Positions 1-6,722 of a stretch of DNA of 15,192 nucleotides are shown here, piece after piece (position 1 is the stretch's first letter; the number at the start of each line of letters is the position of its first letter). This stretch comes from Nonomuraea sp. (GTDB taxonomy: Bacteria; Actinomycetota; Actinomycetes; Streptosporangiales; Streptosporangiaceae), in assembly GCA_013362835.1 (NCBI GenBank), contig JABFVJ010000290.1, positions 1 to 15,192 of the forward strand, in the 5' to 3' direction. The position numbers and the translations under genes are program-made. The notes under the pieces were generated by a model, which was given only the letters and a program-made list of their open reading frames with translations, made no database searches and had not been told where the DNA came from.

Positions 1-121
1 CTACCACGCCAGGATCGCCGAGGGCCTGCCGGTCGAGTCCGTCCACGACGGCCTGGCCGGCCCCCTCCTGCGCGGCCTCCTCTCCACCACCCTGTCCGAA
101 CTCGGCCACCGGCCCCGCTAG
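1..121 (+). CDS. C-terminal end of an unrecognised protein (partial)
   Basis: An open frame enters from the left edge (first full codon at base 2) and ends in TAG at 119-121, giving 39 residues that start YHARIAEGLPVES and end ELGHRPR. Codon use is typical of the window, so I take it as a real gene cut by the edge. The helical, leucine- and alanine-rich tail is compatible with the C-terminal ligand domain of a TetR-type regulator, but there is no diagnostic motif and I do not assign a function. It converges on the NUDIX gene, with about 50 bp between the two stop codons. Confidence 0.6.
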   Translation, partial: YHARIAEGLPVESVHDGLAGPLLRGLLSTTLSELGHRPR

Positions 122-172
122 AGTCCCGCACGTGCGCGTCACCGTCCTGGGCAGGCTCCGACCTCAACCCGC

Positions 173-628
173 TCACGGCGGGCCTGACCGTGGACCTGTG
201 GCCCGCAGTTTCTCGACCACCTCGGCCAGCTCCGGGGGCTCGACGCCGTCGGGCAGTCGTTCGGCCCAGGTGTAGCCGCGGTAGGCCGCTCGCTCCTCCT
301 CGGTGAGCTCGCCCGGGTCGACCACCGGCCTGACCTCGTCGAACGTCGCGAGGAAGAACGGCTCGGTCTTCACGTAGCGCACGCCGAGCCAGGAGAAGTC
401 GCGGTCGACGTCTACCCGGTGTTCGCGCACGGCCGAGCCGGGCAGCCCGGTCTCCTCGGTCAGCTCCCGCCTCGCCGCCTCCAGCGGCGTCTCGCCCGGA
501 TCGAGACCGCCGCCCGGCGGCTCCCAGACGTCGGTGCGGCTGATCGGGTCGTACCAGTGCATGAGCAGCACCCGCCCGTCGCGGTCGAGGCAGACGACGC
601 GGGCGGCGGGACGCTGGCTACTCCCCAT
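173..628 (-). CDS. NUDIX hydrolase
   Basis: A 151-residue protein of normal size for a single-domain NUDIX pyrophosphohydrolase, which cleaves nucleoside-diphosphate-linked substrates using Mg2+ in the cytosol. The NUDIX box is complete at residues 40-62: G, five residues, E46, seven residues, then R54-E55-L56-T-E58-E59-T-G61-L62. The preceding WEPPGGG turn is also typical. The substrate (for example an oxidised nucleotide, NADH or ADP-ribose) cannot be told from sequence. The ATG at 626-628 is preceded on the minus strand by a purine-rich AAAAGGGGG stretch. It is divergent from the secreted phosphatase, with 113 bp between the starts. That gap holds a short inverted repeat (GATCC-N7-GGATC, 697-713) but no convincing promoter hexamers. 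Confidence 0.92.
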   Translation of the reverse strand: MGSSQRPAARVVCLDRDGRVLLMHWYDPISRTDVWEPPGGGLDPGETPLEAARRELTEETGLPGSAVREHRVDVDRDFSWLGVRYVKTEPFFLATFDEVRPVVDPGELTEEERAAYRGYTWAERLPDGVEPPELAEVVEKLRATGPRSGPP

Positions 629-728
629 TTGGGCCCCCTTTTCCCTCTATGGCGTCCATCGGAAAGCCGGTATTCACGCGCTCACCTGACGCTGGAGATC
701 CTCTAGCCGGATCATCCCAGCACTCAGC

Positions 729-734
729 GAGGAG
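729..734 (+). promoter_or_regulatory. Ribosome binding site fixing the phosphatase start
   Basis: GAGGAG lies 7 nt upstream of the ATG at 742. It selects this start over the in-frame ATG at 649, because the protein from 742 begins directly with a signal peptide whereas the longer form would bury it behind 31 unrelated residues. Confidence 0.8.
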
Positions 735-741
735 TACGTCC

Positions 742-2307
742 ATGCATCGATGGCGCATCCTGCCCGCTCTCGTGGCCGCGGCCGTCCTGGTCCCGGCCCC
801 CGCGGCACTCGCCGATCCGACCCCCGCCTCCGAGGGCAAGGTCCTCGACACCGCCGACGCCCTGGCGGCGCCGGTGCCCGTCCCCGACGTCCCGAACGGA
901 ATCAGTGGTGACAAGGTCCTGGTCGTCGGCCTCGACGGCTTACGCCACGACCGCATCGCCCCCGCCGACGCGCCCAACCTGGACGCCCTGATCAGCGGCG
1001 GCACGTACGGCACCAGCCTGCTCTACACGAACCCGATGGCCGCGACCTCCAGCGGCCCCGGCTGGTCCACGATCGCCACCGGCGTCTGGCCCGACCTGCA
1101 CGGCGTCAAGGACAACACCTTCGCGGGCAAGCACTACGACCGGTACCCCGACTTCCTGACCAGGCTGGAGAGCACGAACCCCGCCTACTCGACCTACGCC
1201 GCGCTCGACTGGAAGCCCCTCGGCGACCAGGGCACGTTCGGCCCGGCGATCGACGCCAGGGTCGTGCTCGACGGGGACACGAACGGCTACCCGGCCGAGG
1301 ACGAGCGCGTCACCCAGGTCTCCGAGACCGTGCTGCGGACCGAGAACCCCGACGCGGCCTTCGTCTACCTGGGCGCGATCGACATCGCGGGCCACGACAG
1401 CGGCGCCGCCTCGGCCGCCTACCTGACCGCGATCCACGACGCCGACGCCCGGATCGGCCGCCTGCTCGCCGCCGTCAGGGCGAGGCCGGCGTACGCGAGC
1501 GAGCGCTGGACCGTCGTCGTGGCCACCGACCACGGGCACACCGACGCGGGCGGGCACGGCGGCTCGTCCATCGAGGAACGACGGGCGTTCGTCCTCGCCT
1601 CGGGGCCCGGCATCGCCGCCGGGGCGCGACCGGCCGACACGCGCCTGGTGGACGTGACGGGCGCGGTCTTCCGGGGGCTGGGGCTGGCCGTACCGGCCGG
1701 GATCGACGGCAGGCGGATCGACGCCAGGACCGGCGACCCCTTCGAGACCGTCCCCCTGTCCGGCAGGCTGGACGAGACCGGCATCCCGGCCGGCGTGCTC
1801 GGCCACACGCACACGCCGCCCTCGGGCTGGTCGGTCGACGTGTCCGCGATGCCGTCGGGGGGCGTGCGCGAGTGGCGCGGCTGGGCGTTCACGACGGACG
1901 AGTTCTGGTCGCGCGCGGCCCGTGACCAGCAGCGGGAGCTGAACGTACGGGCCAGGGGCACGTTCGCGGTGGCCGACTCCGACGAATGGGACGACAAGTC
2001 CCACGGCGCCGGGACGTACGACTCCACGCTGGTCTCGCCCGCCTACCCCGTGGCCGGCCGAGCCTCGGTCACGCTGTCGTACGCCACCCACTACCGCGTG
2101 GACGGCGCGCAGAAGGCGCAGGTGCTCGTGTCGTTCGACGGCGGGGCGGACACGCCGGTCAAGAACTACACGGCCGACGCGATCGCCAGGAACGAGTCGA
2201 TCAAGGTGACCGTGCCGGCCGGGGCCACGTCGATGAAGGTCAAGTTCCACTACTTCGACGCGACCAACAACTGGTACTGGGCCGTGGACGACCTGCGCGT
2301 CTCCTGA
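742..2307 (+). CDS. Secreted alkaline phosphatase-superfamily protein (type I phosphodiesterase/nucleotide pyrophosphatase) with C-terminal beta domain
   Basis: A 521-residue protein with a clear signal peptide: MHRWR, a hydrophobic core, then an ALA site near residue 24. It is therefore expected outside the cytoplasm. Residues ~58-335 form the phosphodiesterase/phosphatase fold. The metal-site pattern is visible: Asp65 in VVGLDGLR, probable nucleophile Ser104 in TSSGPGWST, Asp214 and His218 in AIDIAGHD, Asp263-His264 in ATDHGH, and His272 in GGHGG. The family uses two zinc-like ions to hydrolyse phosphodiesters or monoesters; the substrate here is unknown. Residues ~355-521 are a separate beta-rich region ending NWYWAVDDLRVS, a pattern seen in MAM/jelly-roll-like binding domains, perhaps for attachment to a polymer or surface. 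The next gene converges on it with only 4 bp between the stops. Confidence 0.9.
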   Translation: MHRWRILPALVAAAVLVPAPAALADPTPASEGKVLDTADALAAPVPVPDVPNGISGDKVLVVGLDGLRHDRIAPADAPNLDALISGGTYGTSLLYTNPMAATSSGPGWSTIATGVWPDLHGVKDNTFAGKHYDRYPDFLTRLESTNPAYSTYAALDWKPLGDQGTFGPAIDARVVLDGDTNGYPAEDERVTQVSETVLRTENPDAAFVYLGAIDIAGHDSGAASAAYLTAIHDADARIGRLLAAVRARPAYASERWTVVVATDHGHTDAGGHGGSSIEERRAFVLASGPGIAAGARPADTRLVDVTGAVFRGLGLAVPAGIDGRRIDARTGDPFETVPLSGRLDETGIPAGVLGHTHTPPSGWSVDVSAMPSGGVREWRGWAFTTDEFWSRAARDQQRELNVRARGTFAVADSDEWDDKSHGAGTYDSTLVSPAYPVAGRASVTLSYATHYRVDGAQKAQVLVSFDGGADTPVKNYTADAIARNESIKVTVPAGATSMKVKFHYFDATNNWYWAVDDLRVS

Positions 2308-2311
2308 CCGC

Positions 2312-2785
2312 TCAGGGGTTGCGGGCGGCGATCGAGGCGTTCAGGGCGGTGGCGAAGGCCGTCCAGCCGACGTAGGGCAGCAGGGCCAGCCCGGCGCGGC
2401 GGTCGGCGCGCAGGAACCGGCGCAGCAGCACGAGGTTGGCCGCGTCGAGCGCCAGGACGTCGGCCAGTGCCAGGCGCGGGGCCCGGGCGCGGAAGAACAG
2501 GGGCGTCCAGGCGGCGTTGAGCGCGAGGTTCACGCCCAGCGCGCGGGCCAGGCCCGTCCGATCGTCGCCCGAGGTCAGGGCACGGGCCCCGGCGTAGGCG
2601 ATCAGGCCGTACACCGGGGTCCAGACCAGGCCGAACGCCTGCGCGGGCGGCTGCCATCGGGGCTTGCGCAACCGGCGGTACCAGGCCGAGCCCGAGGAGG
2701 TGGCCAGGCCGCCGAGCGTGGCGGCGGCGGCCACCGCGGCCGTCGTCGCGACCAGATGACGGGCGAACGGGCTTCGGATGCTCAT
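2312..2785 (-). CDS. TspO/MBR family integral membrane protein
   Basis: A 157-residue protein of the usual TspO length. The family has five transmembrane helices and binds porphyrins and related ligands; bacterial roles are tied to tetrapyrrole and oxidative-stress handling. Visible family motifs are WYRRLRKPRWQPP, the VWTPVYGLIAY helix, NLALNAAWTPLFF, and LLPYVGWTAFATALNASI near the C-terminus. I chose the ATG at 2785 because AGGGGA lies 6 nt upstream. The in-frame GTG at 2815 would add ten charged residues (SRLPGRGRR) with no such site. It lies 71 nt downstream of the ArsR gene on the same strand, so it could be read from the same promoter, but the gap is long and contains a direct repeat. 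The C-terminus converges tightly on the phosphatase gene. Confidence 0.9.
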   Translation of the reverse strand: MSIRSPFARHLVATTAAVAAAATLGGLATSSGSAWYRRLRKPRWQPPAQAFGLVWTPVYGLIAYAGARALTSGDDRTGLARALGVNLALNAAWTPLFFRARAPRLALADVLALDAANLVLLRRFLRADRRAGLALLPYVGWTAFATALNASIAARNP

Positions 2786-2791
2786 ACGGCG

Positions 2792-2797
2792 TCCCCT
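2792..2797 (-). promoter_or_regulatory. Ribosome binding site fixing the TspO start
   Basis: AGGGGA on the minus strand, 6 nt from the ATG at 2785. It supports the shorter start over the GTG at 2815. Confidence 0.65.
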
Positions 2798-2816
2798 ACC
2801 CGGCAGGCGTGACACA

Positions 2817-2864
2817 TGCGGCCGATCTCCAGGGGCCCCTCACCTGCGGCGGATCTCTAGGGGC
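2817..2864. repeat. Imperfect 20-bp direct repeat, 28-bp period
   Basis: TGCGGCCGATCTCCAGGGGC (2817-2836) recurs as TGCGGCGGATCTCTAGGGGC (2845-2864), 18 of 20 identical. The second copy contains the ArsR stop codon (TAG on the minus strand, 2857-2859). It looks like an old short tandem duplication that may have altered the end of the ArsR gene. No function is implied. Confidence 0.7.
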
Positions 2865-3213
2865 TCTCCGGCTCCTCCAGGACGAGGGCGAGCAGGCCGG
2901 GGAACCGGCCGTCGAACTCGGCCTGCCGGAGCCGGTTGAGCCGCCGGGAACCCTCGTCGCGCTGCTCCAGCAGCCCGACGTTGCGCAGGACGCCGAAGTG
3001 GTGGCTGAGCGTGGACTTGGCCACCGGCAGGTGGTTGAACGTGCCGCAGGCGCGGGACCAGTCGGGCACCTCGGCCAGCTCGCGGACGATGCGGCGGCGG
3101 ACCGGGTCGCCGAGCGCGTCGAGCGCGGCCTGGAGCGACACCTCGGCGGGCGAGGCGTGGGTCAGGCCGCGTGTCCTGTTCGATGACGGTCGAACATTGG
3201 TGTAGTGTTCCAT
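2857..3213 (-). CDS. ArsR-family winged-helix repressor
   Basis: A 118-residue protein of typical ArsR length. Residues ~25-90 are a winged helix: ALDALGDPVRRRIVREL opens the domain and LPVAKSTLSHHFGVLRNVGLL is the recognition helix-turn-helix, followed by a wing (EQRDEGSRRLNRL). I see no paired cysteines of the metal-sensing type (only Cys56), so the signal is probably not a soft metal; small-molecule or redox sensing is possible. The ATG at 3211-3213 has no good ribosome site, and a TAGAAT -10 lies 11 nt upstream, so its mRNA should be nearly leaderless. It is divergent from the LLM oxidoreductase with 33 bp between starts. Two operator-like repeats overlap its start and first codons, which predicts autorepression and control of the LLM gene. 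Confidence 0.9.
   Translation of the reverse strand: MEHYTNVRPSSNRTRGLTHASPAEVSLQAALDALGDPVRRRIVRELAEVPDWSRACGTFNHLPVAKSTLSHHFGVLRNVGLLEQRDEGSRRLNRLRQAEFDGRFPGLLALVLEEPESP
3177..3196. promoter_or_regulatory. Operator-like inverted repeat O1 (probable ArsR site)
   Basis: TGTTCGA-N6-TCGAACA is a perfect 7-bp inverted repeat with a 6-bp centre, lying inside the first dozen codons of the ArsR gene. The same layout recurs 29 bp away (O2), which argues for a specific binding site rather than chance. Assignment to this ArsR protein is inferred from proximity. Confidence 0.65.
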
Positions 3214-3225
3214 CTCGATCGAACA
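3206..3225. promoter_or_regulatory. Operator-like inverted repeat O2 (probable ArsR site)
   Basis: TGTTCCA-N6-TCGAACA is the same 7-6-7 layout as O1 with one mismatch, and TCGAACATT is shared exactly (3190-3198 and 3219-3227). O2 covers the ArsR start codon and touches its TAGAAT -10 box (minus strand, 3225-3230), so occupancy should block ArsR transcription. It also sits just upstream of the LLM ribosome site. Confidence 0.65.
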
Positions 3226-3230
3226 TTCTA
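3225..3230 (-). promoter_or_regulatory. -10 box of the ArsR gene
   Basis: TAGAAT on the minus strand matches the -10 consensus at five of six positions and predicts a transcript start about 5 nt before the ATG. No good -35 hexamer is seen, as is common for actinobacterial promoters. Confidence 0.45.
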
Positions 3231-3246
3231 GTCGAGGGGAGCCGAC

Positions 3247-4143
3247 ATGGAGTCCGGGCAGATCGGGGTGTGGCATCCGCAGTTCGGCAAGGCGCCCGCC
3301 GGGCAGGCGCGGCGCGCGGTGGCCGAGATCGAGCGGCTCGGCTACGCGTCCGTCTGGGTCAACGAGGGCTGGCAGAGCAAGGAGCCGCTCACGATGGCGG
3401 CCGTCCTGCTCGCCGCCACCGAGCGCGTGGCCGTCGGCACCGGCATCGCCAGCGTCTGGGGCCGCGACGCGACGGCCATGGCGGCGGCCAGGGTGACGCT
3501 GGCCGACGCCTTCCCCGGCCGCTTCCTGCTCGGCGTCGGCGTCAGCCACGGCCCGCTGGTCGGCCACCGCGGCCACGCGTACGACAAGCCGCTGAGCGTG
3601 ATGCGCGCCTACCTCGACGGCATGGACGAGGCCGCCGAGGGTCTGCCCGAGGTCAAGGCGCCCCGGCTGCTGGCCGCGCTGCGCCCGAAGATGCTGGAGC
3701 TGTCGCGAGACCGGGCCGACGGCGCCCACACCTACTTCGTGCCGCCCGAGCACACCGCGCAGGCCCGCGCCGTCCTCGGCGCCGACCGCCTCCTGGTGCC
3801 CGAGCAGGCCGTGGTCATCGAGCGCGACCCCGCCCGCGCCCGCGAGATCGCCCGCGCCCACACGGCCTACTACCTGACCCTGCCCAACTACCTCAACAAC
3901 CTGCGCGCCCTGGGCTTCGGCGACGACGACTTCGCGGGGGGCGGCAGCGACCGGCTGACCGACGCCATCGTGGCCTGGGGCGACGTCGGCGACGTCGCCG
4001 AGCGGGTGCGGGCCCACCTCGCCGCCGGGGCCGACCACGTCGCGGTCCAGCCGCTCTCGGCGGGCGGCCCCGACCTCCCCGACGCGCTGGCCCAGCTCGG
4101 ACGCCTGGCCCCCGCGCTCGGCCTGCGAAGCGCGTCGGCTTGA
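3247..4143 (+). CDS. LLM-class F420-dependent oxidoreductase
   Basis: A 298-residue luciferase-like monooxygenase-fold protein, expected to use reduced or oxidised coenzyme F420 (or FMN) in the cytosol. Family features are the opening strand GQIGVWHPQFG, AEIERLGYASVWVNEG, the VAVGTGIASVWGRDATAMAAA segment, FPGRFLLGVGVSHGPLVGH (the cofactor-facing loop), and AYDKPLSVMRAYLDGMD. The short length and GQIGVW start resemble the subgroup annotated as TIGR03620-like. The substrate is unknown. The start is supported by GAGGGGA 6 nt upstream. It is divergent from the ArsR repressor and shares its operator region, so it is the likely regulated target. Its TGA stop lies within the -35 element of the next gene's promoter. 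Confidence 0.9.
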   Translation: MESGQIGVWHPQFGKAPAGQARRAVAEIERLGYASVWVNEGWQSKEPLTMAAVLLAATERVAVGTGIASVWGRDATAMAAARVTLADAFPGRFLLGVGVSHGPLVGHRGHAYDKPLSVMRAYLDGMDEAAEGLPEVKAPRLLAALRPKMLELSRDRADGAHTYFVPPEHTAQARAVLGADRLLVPEQAVVIERDPARAREIARAHTAYYLTLPNYLNNLRALGFGDDDFAGGGSDRLTDAIVAWGDVGDVAERVRAHLAAGADHVAVQPLSAGGPDLPDALAQLGRLAPALGLRSASA

Positions 4144-4170
4144 CCTGGAGTGCGCTCCACTTCGTAACGT
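4140..4170 (+). promoter_or_regulatory. MerR-type promoter/operator for the SDR gene
   Basis: The -35 is TTGACC (4140-4145) and the -10 is TAACGT (4165-4170). The spacer is exactly 19 bp and contains the dyad TGGAG-N4-CTCCA (4146-4159). An overlong 19-bp spacer with a central dyad is the hallmark of promoters activated by DNA distortion through MerR-family regulators. The -10 ends 7 nt before the ATG at 4178, so the start point would be at the start codon and the mRNA leaderless. No MerR-family gene lies in the window. Confidence 0.75.
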
Positions 4171-4177
4171 CGGTGGC

Positions 4178-5131
4178 ATGACCACGCCTCAGCACAAGAT
4201 CGGTTCGGGTTTCGGCTACAGGAGCACGGCGGAGGAGGTGCTCCAGGGCATCGACCTCTCCGGCAAGGTCGCGCTCGTCACCGGCGGCTATTCGGGGATC
4301 GGCCTGGAGACGACGCGGGCGCTCAGCCGCGCCGGGGCGGAGGTCGTCGTACCGGCCCGCCGTCCCGGCGCGGCGAGGGAGGCGCTCGGGGGCGTCGAGG
4401 TCGCCGAGCTCGACCTCGCCGACCTCGACAGCGTGCGCCGCTTCGCCGACGGGTTCCTCGAAACCGGCCGCGACCTGCATCTCGTCATCAACAGCGCCGG
4501 GATCATGGCCTGCCCCGAGACGCGGGTCGGCCCCGGCTGGGAGGCGCAGTTCGCCACCAACCACCTCGGCCACTACGCGCTGGTCAACCGCCTCTGGCCG
4601 GCGATCGAGCGCGGCGGCGGCCGGGTCGTGGCCGTCTCGTCCGCGGGCCACCGCCGCTCCGGCATCCGCTGGGACGACGTCATGTTCGAGCGCGGCTACG
4701 ACAAATGGACGGCCTACGGCCAGGCGAAGACGGCCAACGTGCTGTTCGCCGTGCACCTCGACGCCCTGGCCAGGGACACGGGCGTACGGGCGTTCGCGGT
4801 GCACCCCGGCGGCATCCTCACCCCGCTCCAGCGCCACCTGACGAAGGAGGAGATGATGGAGGCGGGCTGGATCGACGAGCACGGCAACCAGCTCAACACC
4901 AGCTTCAAGACGCCCGAGCAGGGCGCGGCCACCCAGGTGTGGGCGGCGACCTCGCCGCGGCTCGCGGGCCTGGGCGGCGTCTACTGCGAGGACTGCGAGA
5001 TCGCCGAGCAGGCCGGGGAAGGCGCCCAGGGCGGGGTCCACCCGCACGCCACCGACCCTGAGCAGGCCGCCCGCCTGTGGGCTCTGTCGGCCGAGCTCAC
5101 CGGCGTCGACGCGTTCGCCTCCCGGTCGTAG
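4178..5131 (+). CDS. Short-chain dehydrogenase/reductase (NAD(P)-dependent)
   Basis: A 317-residue classical SDR. The cofactor motif TGGYSGIG is at residues 35-42, NSAG (variant of NNAG) at 105-108, Asn128 in NHLG, catalytic Ser155 in VSSAGH, and Tyr180/Lys184 in YGQAK. The ~28-residue extension before the Rossmann fold, the NHLGHY segment and the long C-terminal part resemble the retinol-dehydrogenase/WWOX-like branch. The specific alcohol or ketone substrate cannot be deduced. No Shine-Dalgarno is present; instead a MerR-type promoter places the transcript start at the ATG. Expression is therefore probably induced by a stress or chemical signal through a MerR protein encoded elsewhere. The gene converges on the DUF47 gene with 2 bp between stops. 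Confidence 0.92.
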   Translation: MTTPQHKIGSGFGYRSTAEEVLQGIDLSGKVALVTGGYSGIGLETTRALSRAGAEVVVPARRPGAAREALGGVEVAELDLADLDSVRRFADGFLETGRDLHLVINSAGIMACPETRVGPGWEAQFATNHLGHYALVNRLWPAIERGGGRVVAVSSAGHRRSGIRWDDVMFERGYDKWTAYGQAKTANVLFAVHLDALARDTGVRAFAVHPGGILTPLQRHLTKEEMMEAGWIDEHGNQLNTSFKTPEQGAATQVWAATSPRLAGLGGVYCEDCEIAEQAGEGAQGGVHPHATDPEQAARLWALSAELTGVDAFASRS

Positions 5132-5133
5132 TC

Positions 5134-5766
5134 TCAGCGTTTCATGGAGCCGTCGGCGATGGCGTCCGCCGCGTTGCCGATCGCGATGCCCACGATCTCC
5201 AGGCGGCGGACCAGCTCGCGCTGCTTCAGCGCGTCGGAGGTCACCTCGCCGGAGAAGATCCGGGAGATCTCGTACTGGTACATGCGGCGTACGGCCCCGC
5301 CCGCCTTCTTGGCCTCCAGGGCGTCGAGCGTCACCGTCGAGGGCCGCGAGCCCAGGTCGCGTACGGCGCTCTCCAGCGCGTCGATGCCCACGATGACCTG
5401 GTCGAGCAGCGGCGTGAACCGGATCTGGTCGGGGACGCGGTAGAGGTGCGACTCGCGGACGAAGTCACGCAGGGAGTCGAGCACGTCGTCGATCGAGCGG
5501 GACAGGCGGAACAGGTCCTCGGGGTCGATGGGCGTGACCAGCGCGGTCTTGAGCTCTTCGACGAGGCGGGCGCGTTCCTCGTCGCCGAGGTGCTCGATCG
5601 AGCGCATGCGCTCGTGCGCGCCGGTCCTGCCCACCTCGCCGCCGATCATGGCCATCGCCAGCCAGGCGCCTTCCTTGGTGGCCTTGAGCTGCCCGAGGAG
5701 GGCGTCGGTGAGCGCGCTGTCCATGCGGCCGGTCATGAGGTCCCGGATCCGGCGCCATCGTTTCAC
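5134..5766 (-). CDS. DUF47 (PhoU-like) family protein, phosphate-permease partner
   Basis: A 210-residue all-helical protein of typical DUF47 length. Family-like segments are LGQLKATKEGAWLAMAMI, SIEHLGDEERARLVEELKTALVTPIDPEDLFRLSRSIDDVLD, and LVRRLEIVGIAIGNAADAIADG at the C-terminus (the PhoU-like helix with acidic metal-binding positions). DUF47 proteins are usually encoded beside PiT permeases and are thought to modulate them. The GTG at 5766 overlaps the permease stop as GTGA, a translational-coupling arrangement; the adjacent GTG at 5769 is an equally readable alternative. It is cytosolic and the second gene of a two-gene operon. Confidence 0.88.
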   Translation of the reverse strand: MKRWRRIRDLMTGRMDSALTDALLGQLKATKEGAWLAMAMIGGEVGRTGAHERMRSIEHLGDEERARLVEELKTALVTPIDPEDLFRLSRSIDDVLDSLRDFVRESHLYRVPDQIRFTPLLDQVIVGIDALESAVRDLGSRPSTVTLDALEAKKAGGAVRRMYQYEISRIFSGEVTSDALKQRELVRRLEIVGIAIGNAADAIADGSMKR

Positions 5767-6722
5767 CACGTCCCCCGCAGTCCCTTCAGCACGAACGCCA
5801 CGACCGCGGCCAGGAGCGCGCTCATGGGGAGCGTCAGCAGCCAGGCCACGACGATCTTGACGGCGGCGTACCAGCGGACCCTGCCGCCGCCCTGCGCGAC
5901 TCCCGCGCCGACGAGCCCGCCGGCCACGGCCTGGGTCATGCTCACCGGCATACCCAGCGCGGCGCAGGCGATCACGGCCGAGCCCGCGGCCAGTTCGGCC
6001 GCGACCCCGTGGGCGGGCCTGGAGACGATGATCTCGCGGCTCAGCGTACGGCCGGCCTTGGGCAGCCCGTACAGGGCGCCGACCCCGAACAGCACCGCGA
6101 CCAGCGACGTGTACGCCAGGGGCGCGCCCTGGAACCCGAGCGCGATCATGAACACCGCCAGCATCTTCTGCCCGTCGTTGGCCCCGTAGGCGAGCGTCTG
6201 CAGCAGGAAACCGGCCCAGTGCCACCGGGCGAGTGCGGGGGCGTCGGCCACCCGTACGAGGAACCGGATGAGCAGCCACGACAGCAGCGCCCCGGCGAAC
6301 GGCGCGGCCAGCCCGAAGGCCAGGACGAGCGCCACCGCGCCGACCGACACCGGCAGCCCCCACCCGAGCCCCGCCCCGGTGAGACCGCCCACCACGGCGA
6401 GCGTGAGGCTGGTCGGCCGGCCGCGCGCGCTGAGCGTGAACACCACCGCCAGCGCGCAGACCACGGCCACGGTCATCGCGACCTTGCCGCCCGGGTCGTG
6501 GAAGGTCGCGAGCCTGGTCACGAACGTCAGCGCCACCTGATGCGTGATCAGCGGGATCAGGGCGACCAGCACCACCAGCGCGAGGATCCCGGTCGCCGGC
6601 CGGATCACGGGCAGCTTGAGCCCCGTCGCGAGGAGCGCGCCGCCGTCGTTGATCCCGGACACGACGGCGAACAGCCCCGCGACCACGATCAGGACGACGG
6701 TCTCCAACGGCACGTGCTCCAT
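5763..6722 (-). CDS. PiT-family inorganic phosphate permease
   Basis: A 319-residue polytopic membrane protein with the internal duplication of PiT transporters, which import phosphate (often as a metal complex) with H+ or Na+. Each half keeps its signature: GIND at residues 23-26 and GAND at 180-183, plus the re-entrant segments GRPTSLTLAVVGGLTGAG (101-118) and GMPVSMTQAVAGGLVGAG (257-274). KIVVAWLLTLPMSALLA lies near the C-terminus. The usual STTH-type histidine is replaced in both halves (Leu and Gln), so substrate or coupling details may differ. The downstream DUF47 partner supports the phosphate assignment over sulfate. The ATG at 6722 lacks a strong ribosome site. No convincing Pho box was seen upstream. 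Confidence 0.9.
   Translation of the reverse strand: MEHVPLETVVLIVVAGLFAVVSGINDGGALLATGLKLPVIRPATGILALVVLVALIPLITHQVALTFVTRLATFHDPGGKVAMTVAVVCALAVVFTLSARGRPTSLTLAVVGGLTGAGLGWGLPVSVGAVALVLAFGLAAPFAGALLSWLLIRFLVRVADAPALARWHWAGFLLQTLAYGANDGQKMLAVFMIALGFQGAPLAYTSLVAVLFGVGALYGLPKAGRTLSREIIVSRPAHGVAAELAAGSAVIACAALGMPVSMTQAVAGGLVGAGVAQGGGRVRWYAAVKIVVAWLLTLPMSALLAAVVAFVLKGLRGTW

Noticed and set aside
122..172. Possible remnant of another gene start (GTGCGCGTCACCGTCCTGGG) between the first two genes
   Set aside because: It reads like the start of a protein for only a few codons and needs a frame change to continue; too short to support.
168..182. Small hairpin CCCGC-N5-GCGGG near the NUDIX stop as a terminator
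   Set aside because: Only a 5-bp stem and no T-run; common by chance in this base composition.
649..741. Upstream in-frame ATG for the phosphatase at 649
   Set aside because: It would place 31 residues before an obvious signal peptide; the ATG at 742 has a GAGGAG site at good spacing.
940..2250. 436-codon open frame antisense to the phosphatase gene
   Set aside because: Compositional artefact of GC-rich codons; the plus strand has a signal peptide and all metal-site motifs.
5763..6722. Alternative reading of the permease as a sulfate transporter
   Set aside because: The DUF47 partner and paired GIND/GAND signatures favour the phosphate-type PiT group, although sulfate permeases share the family.
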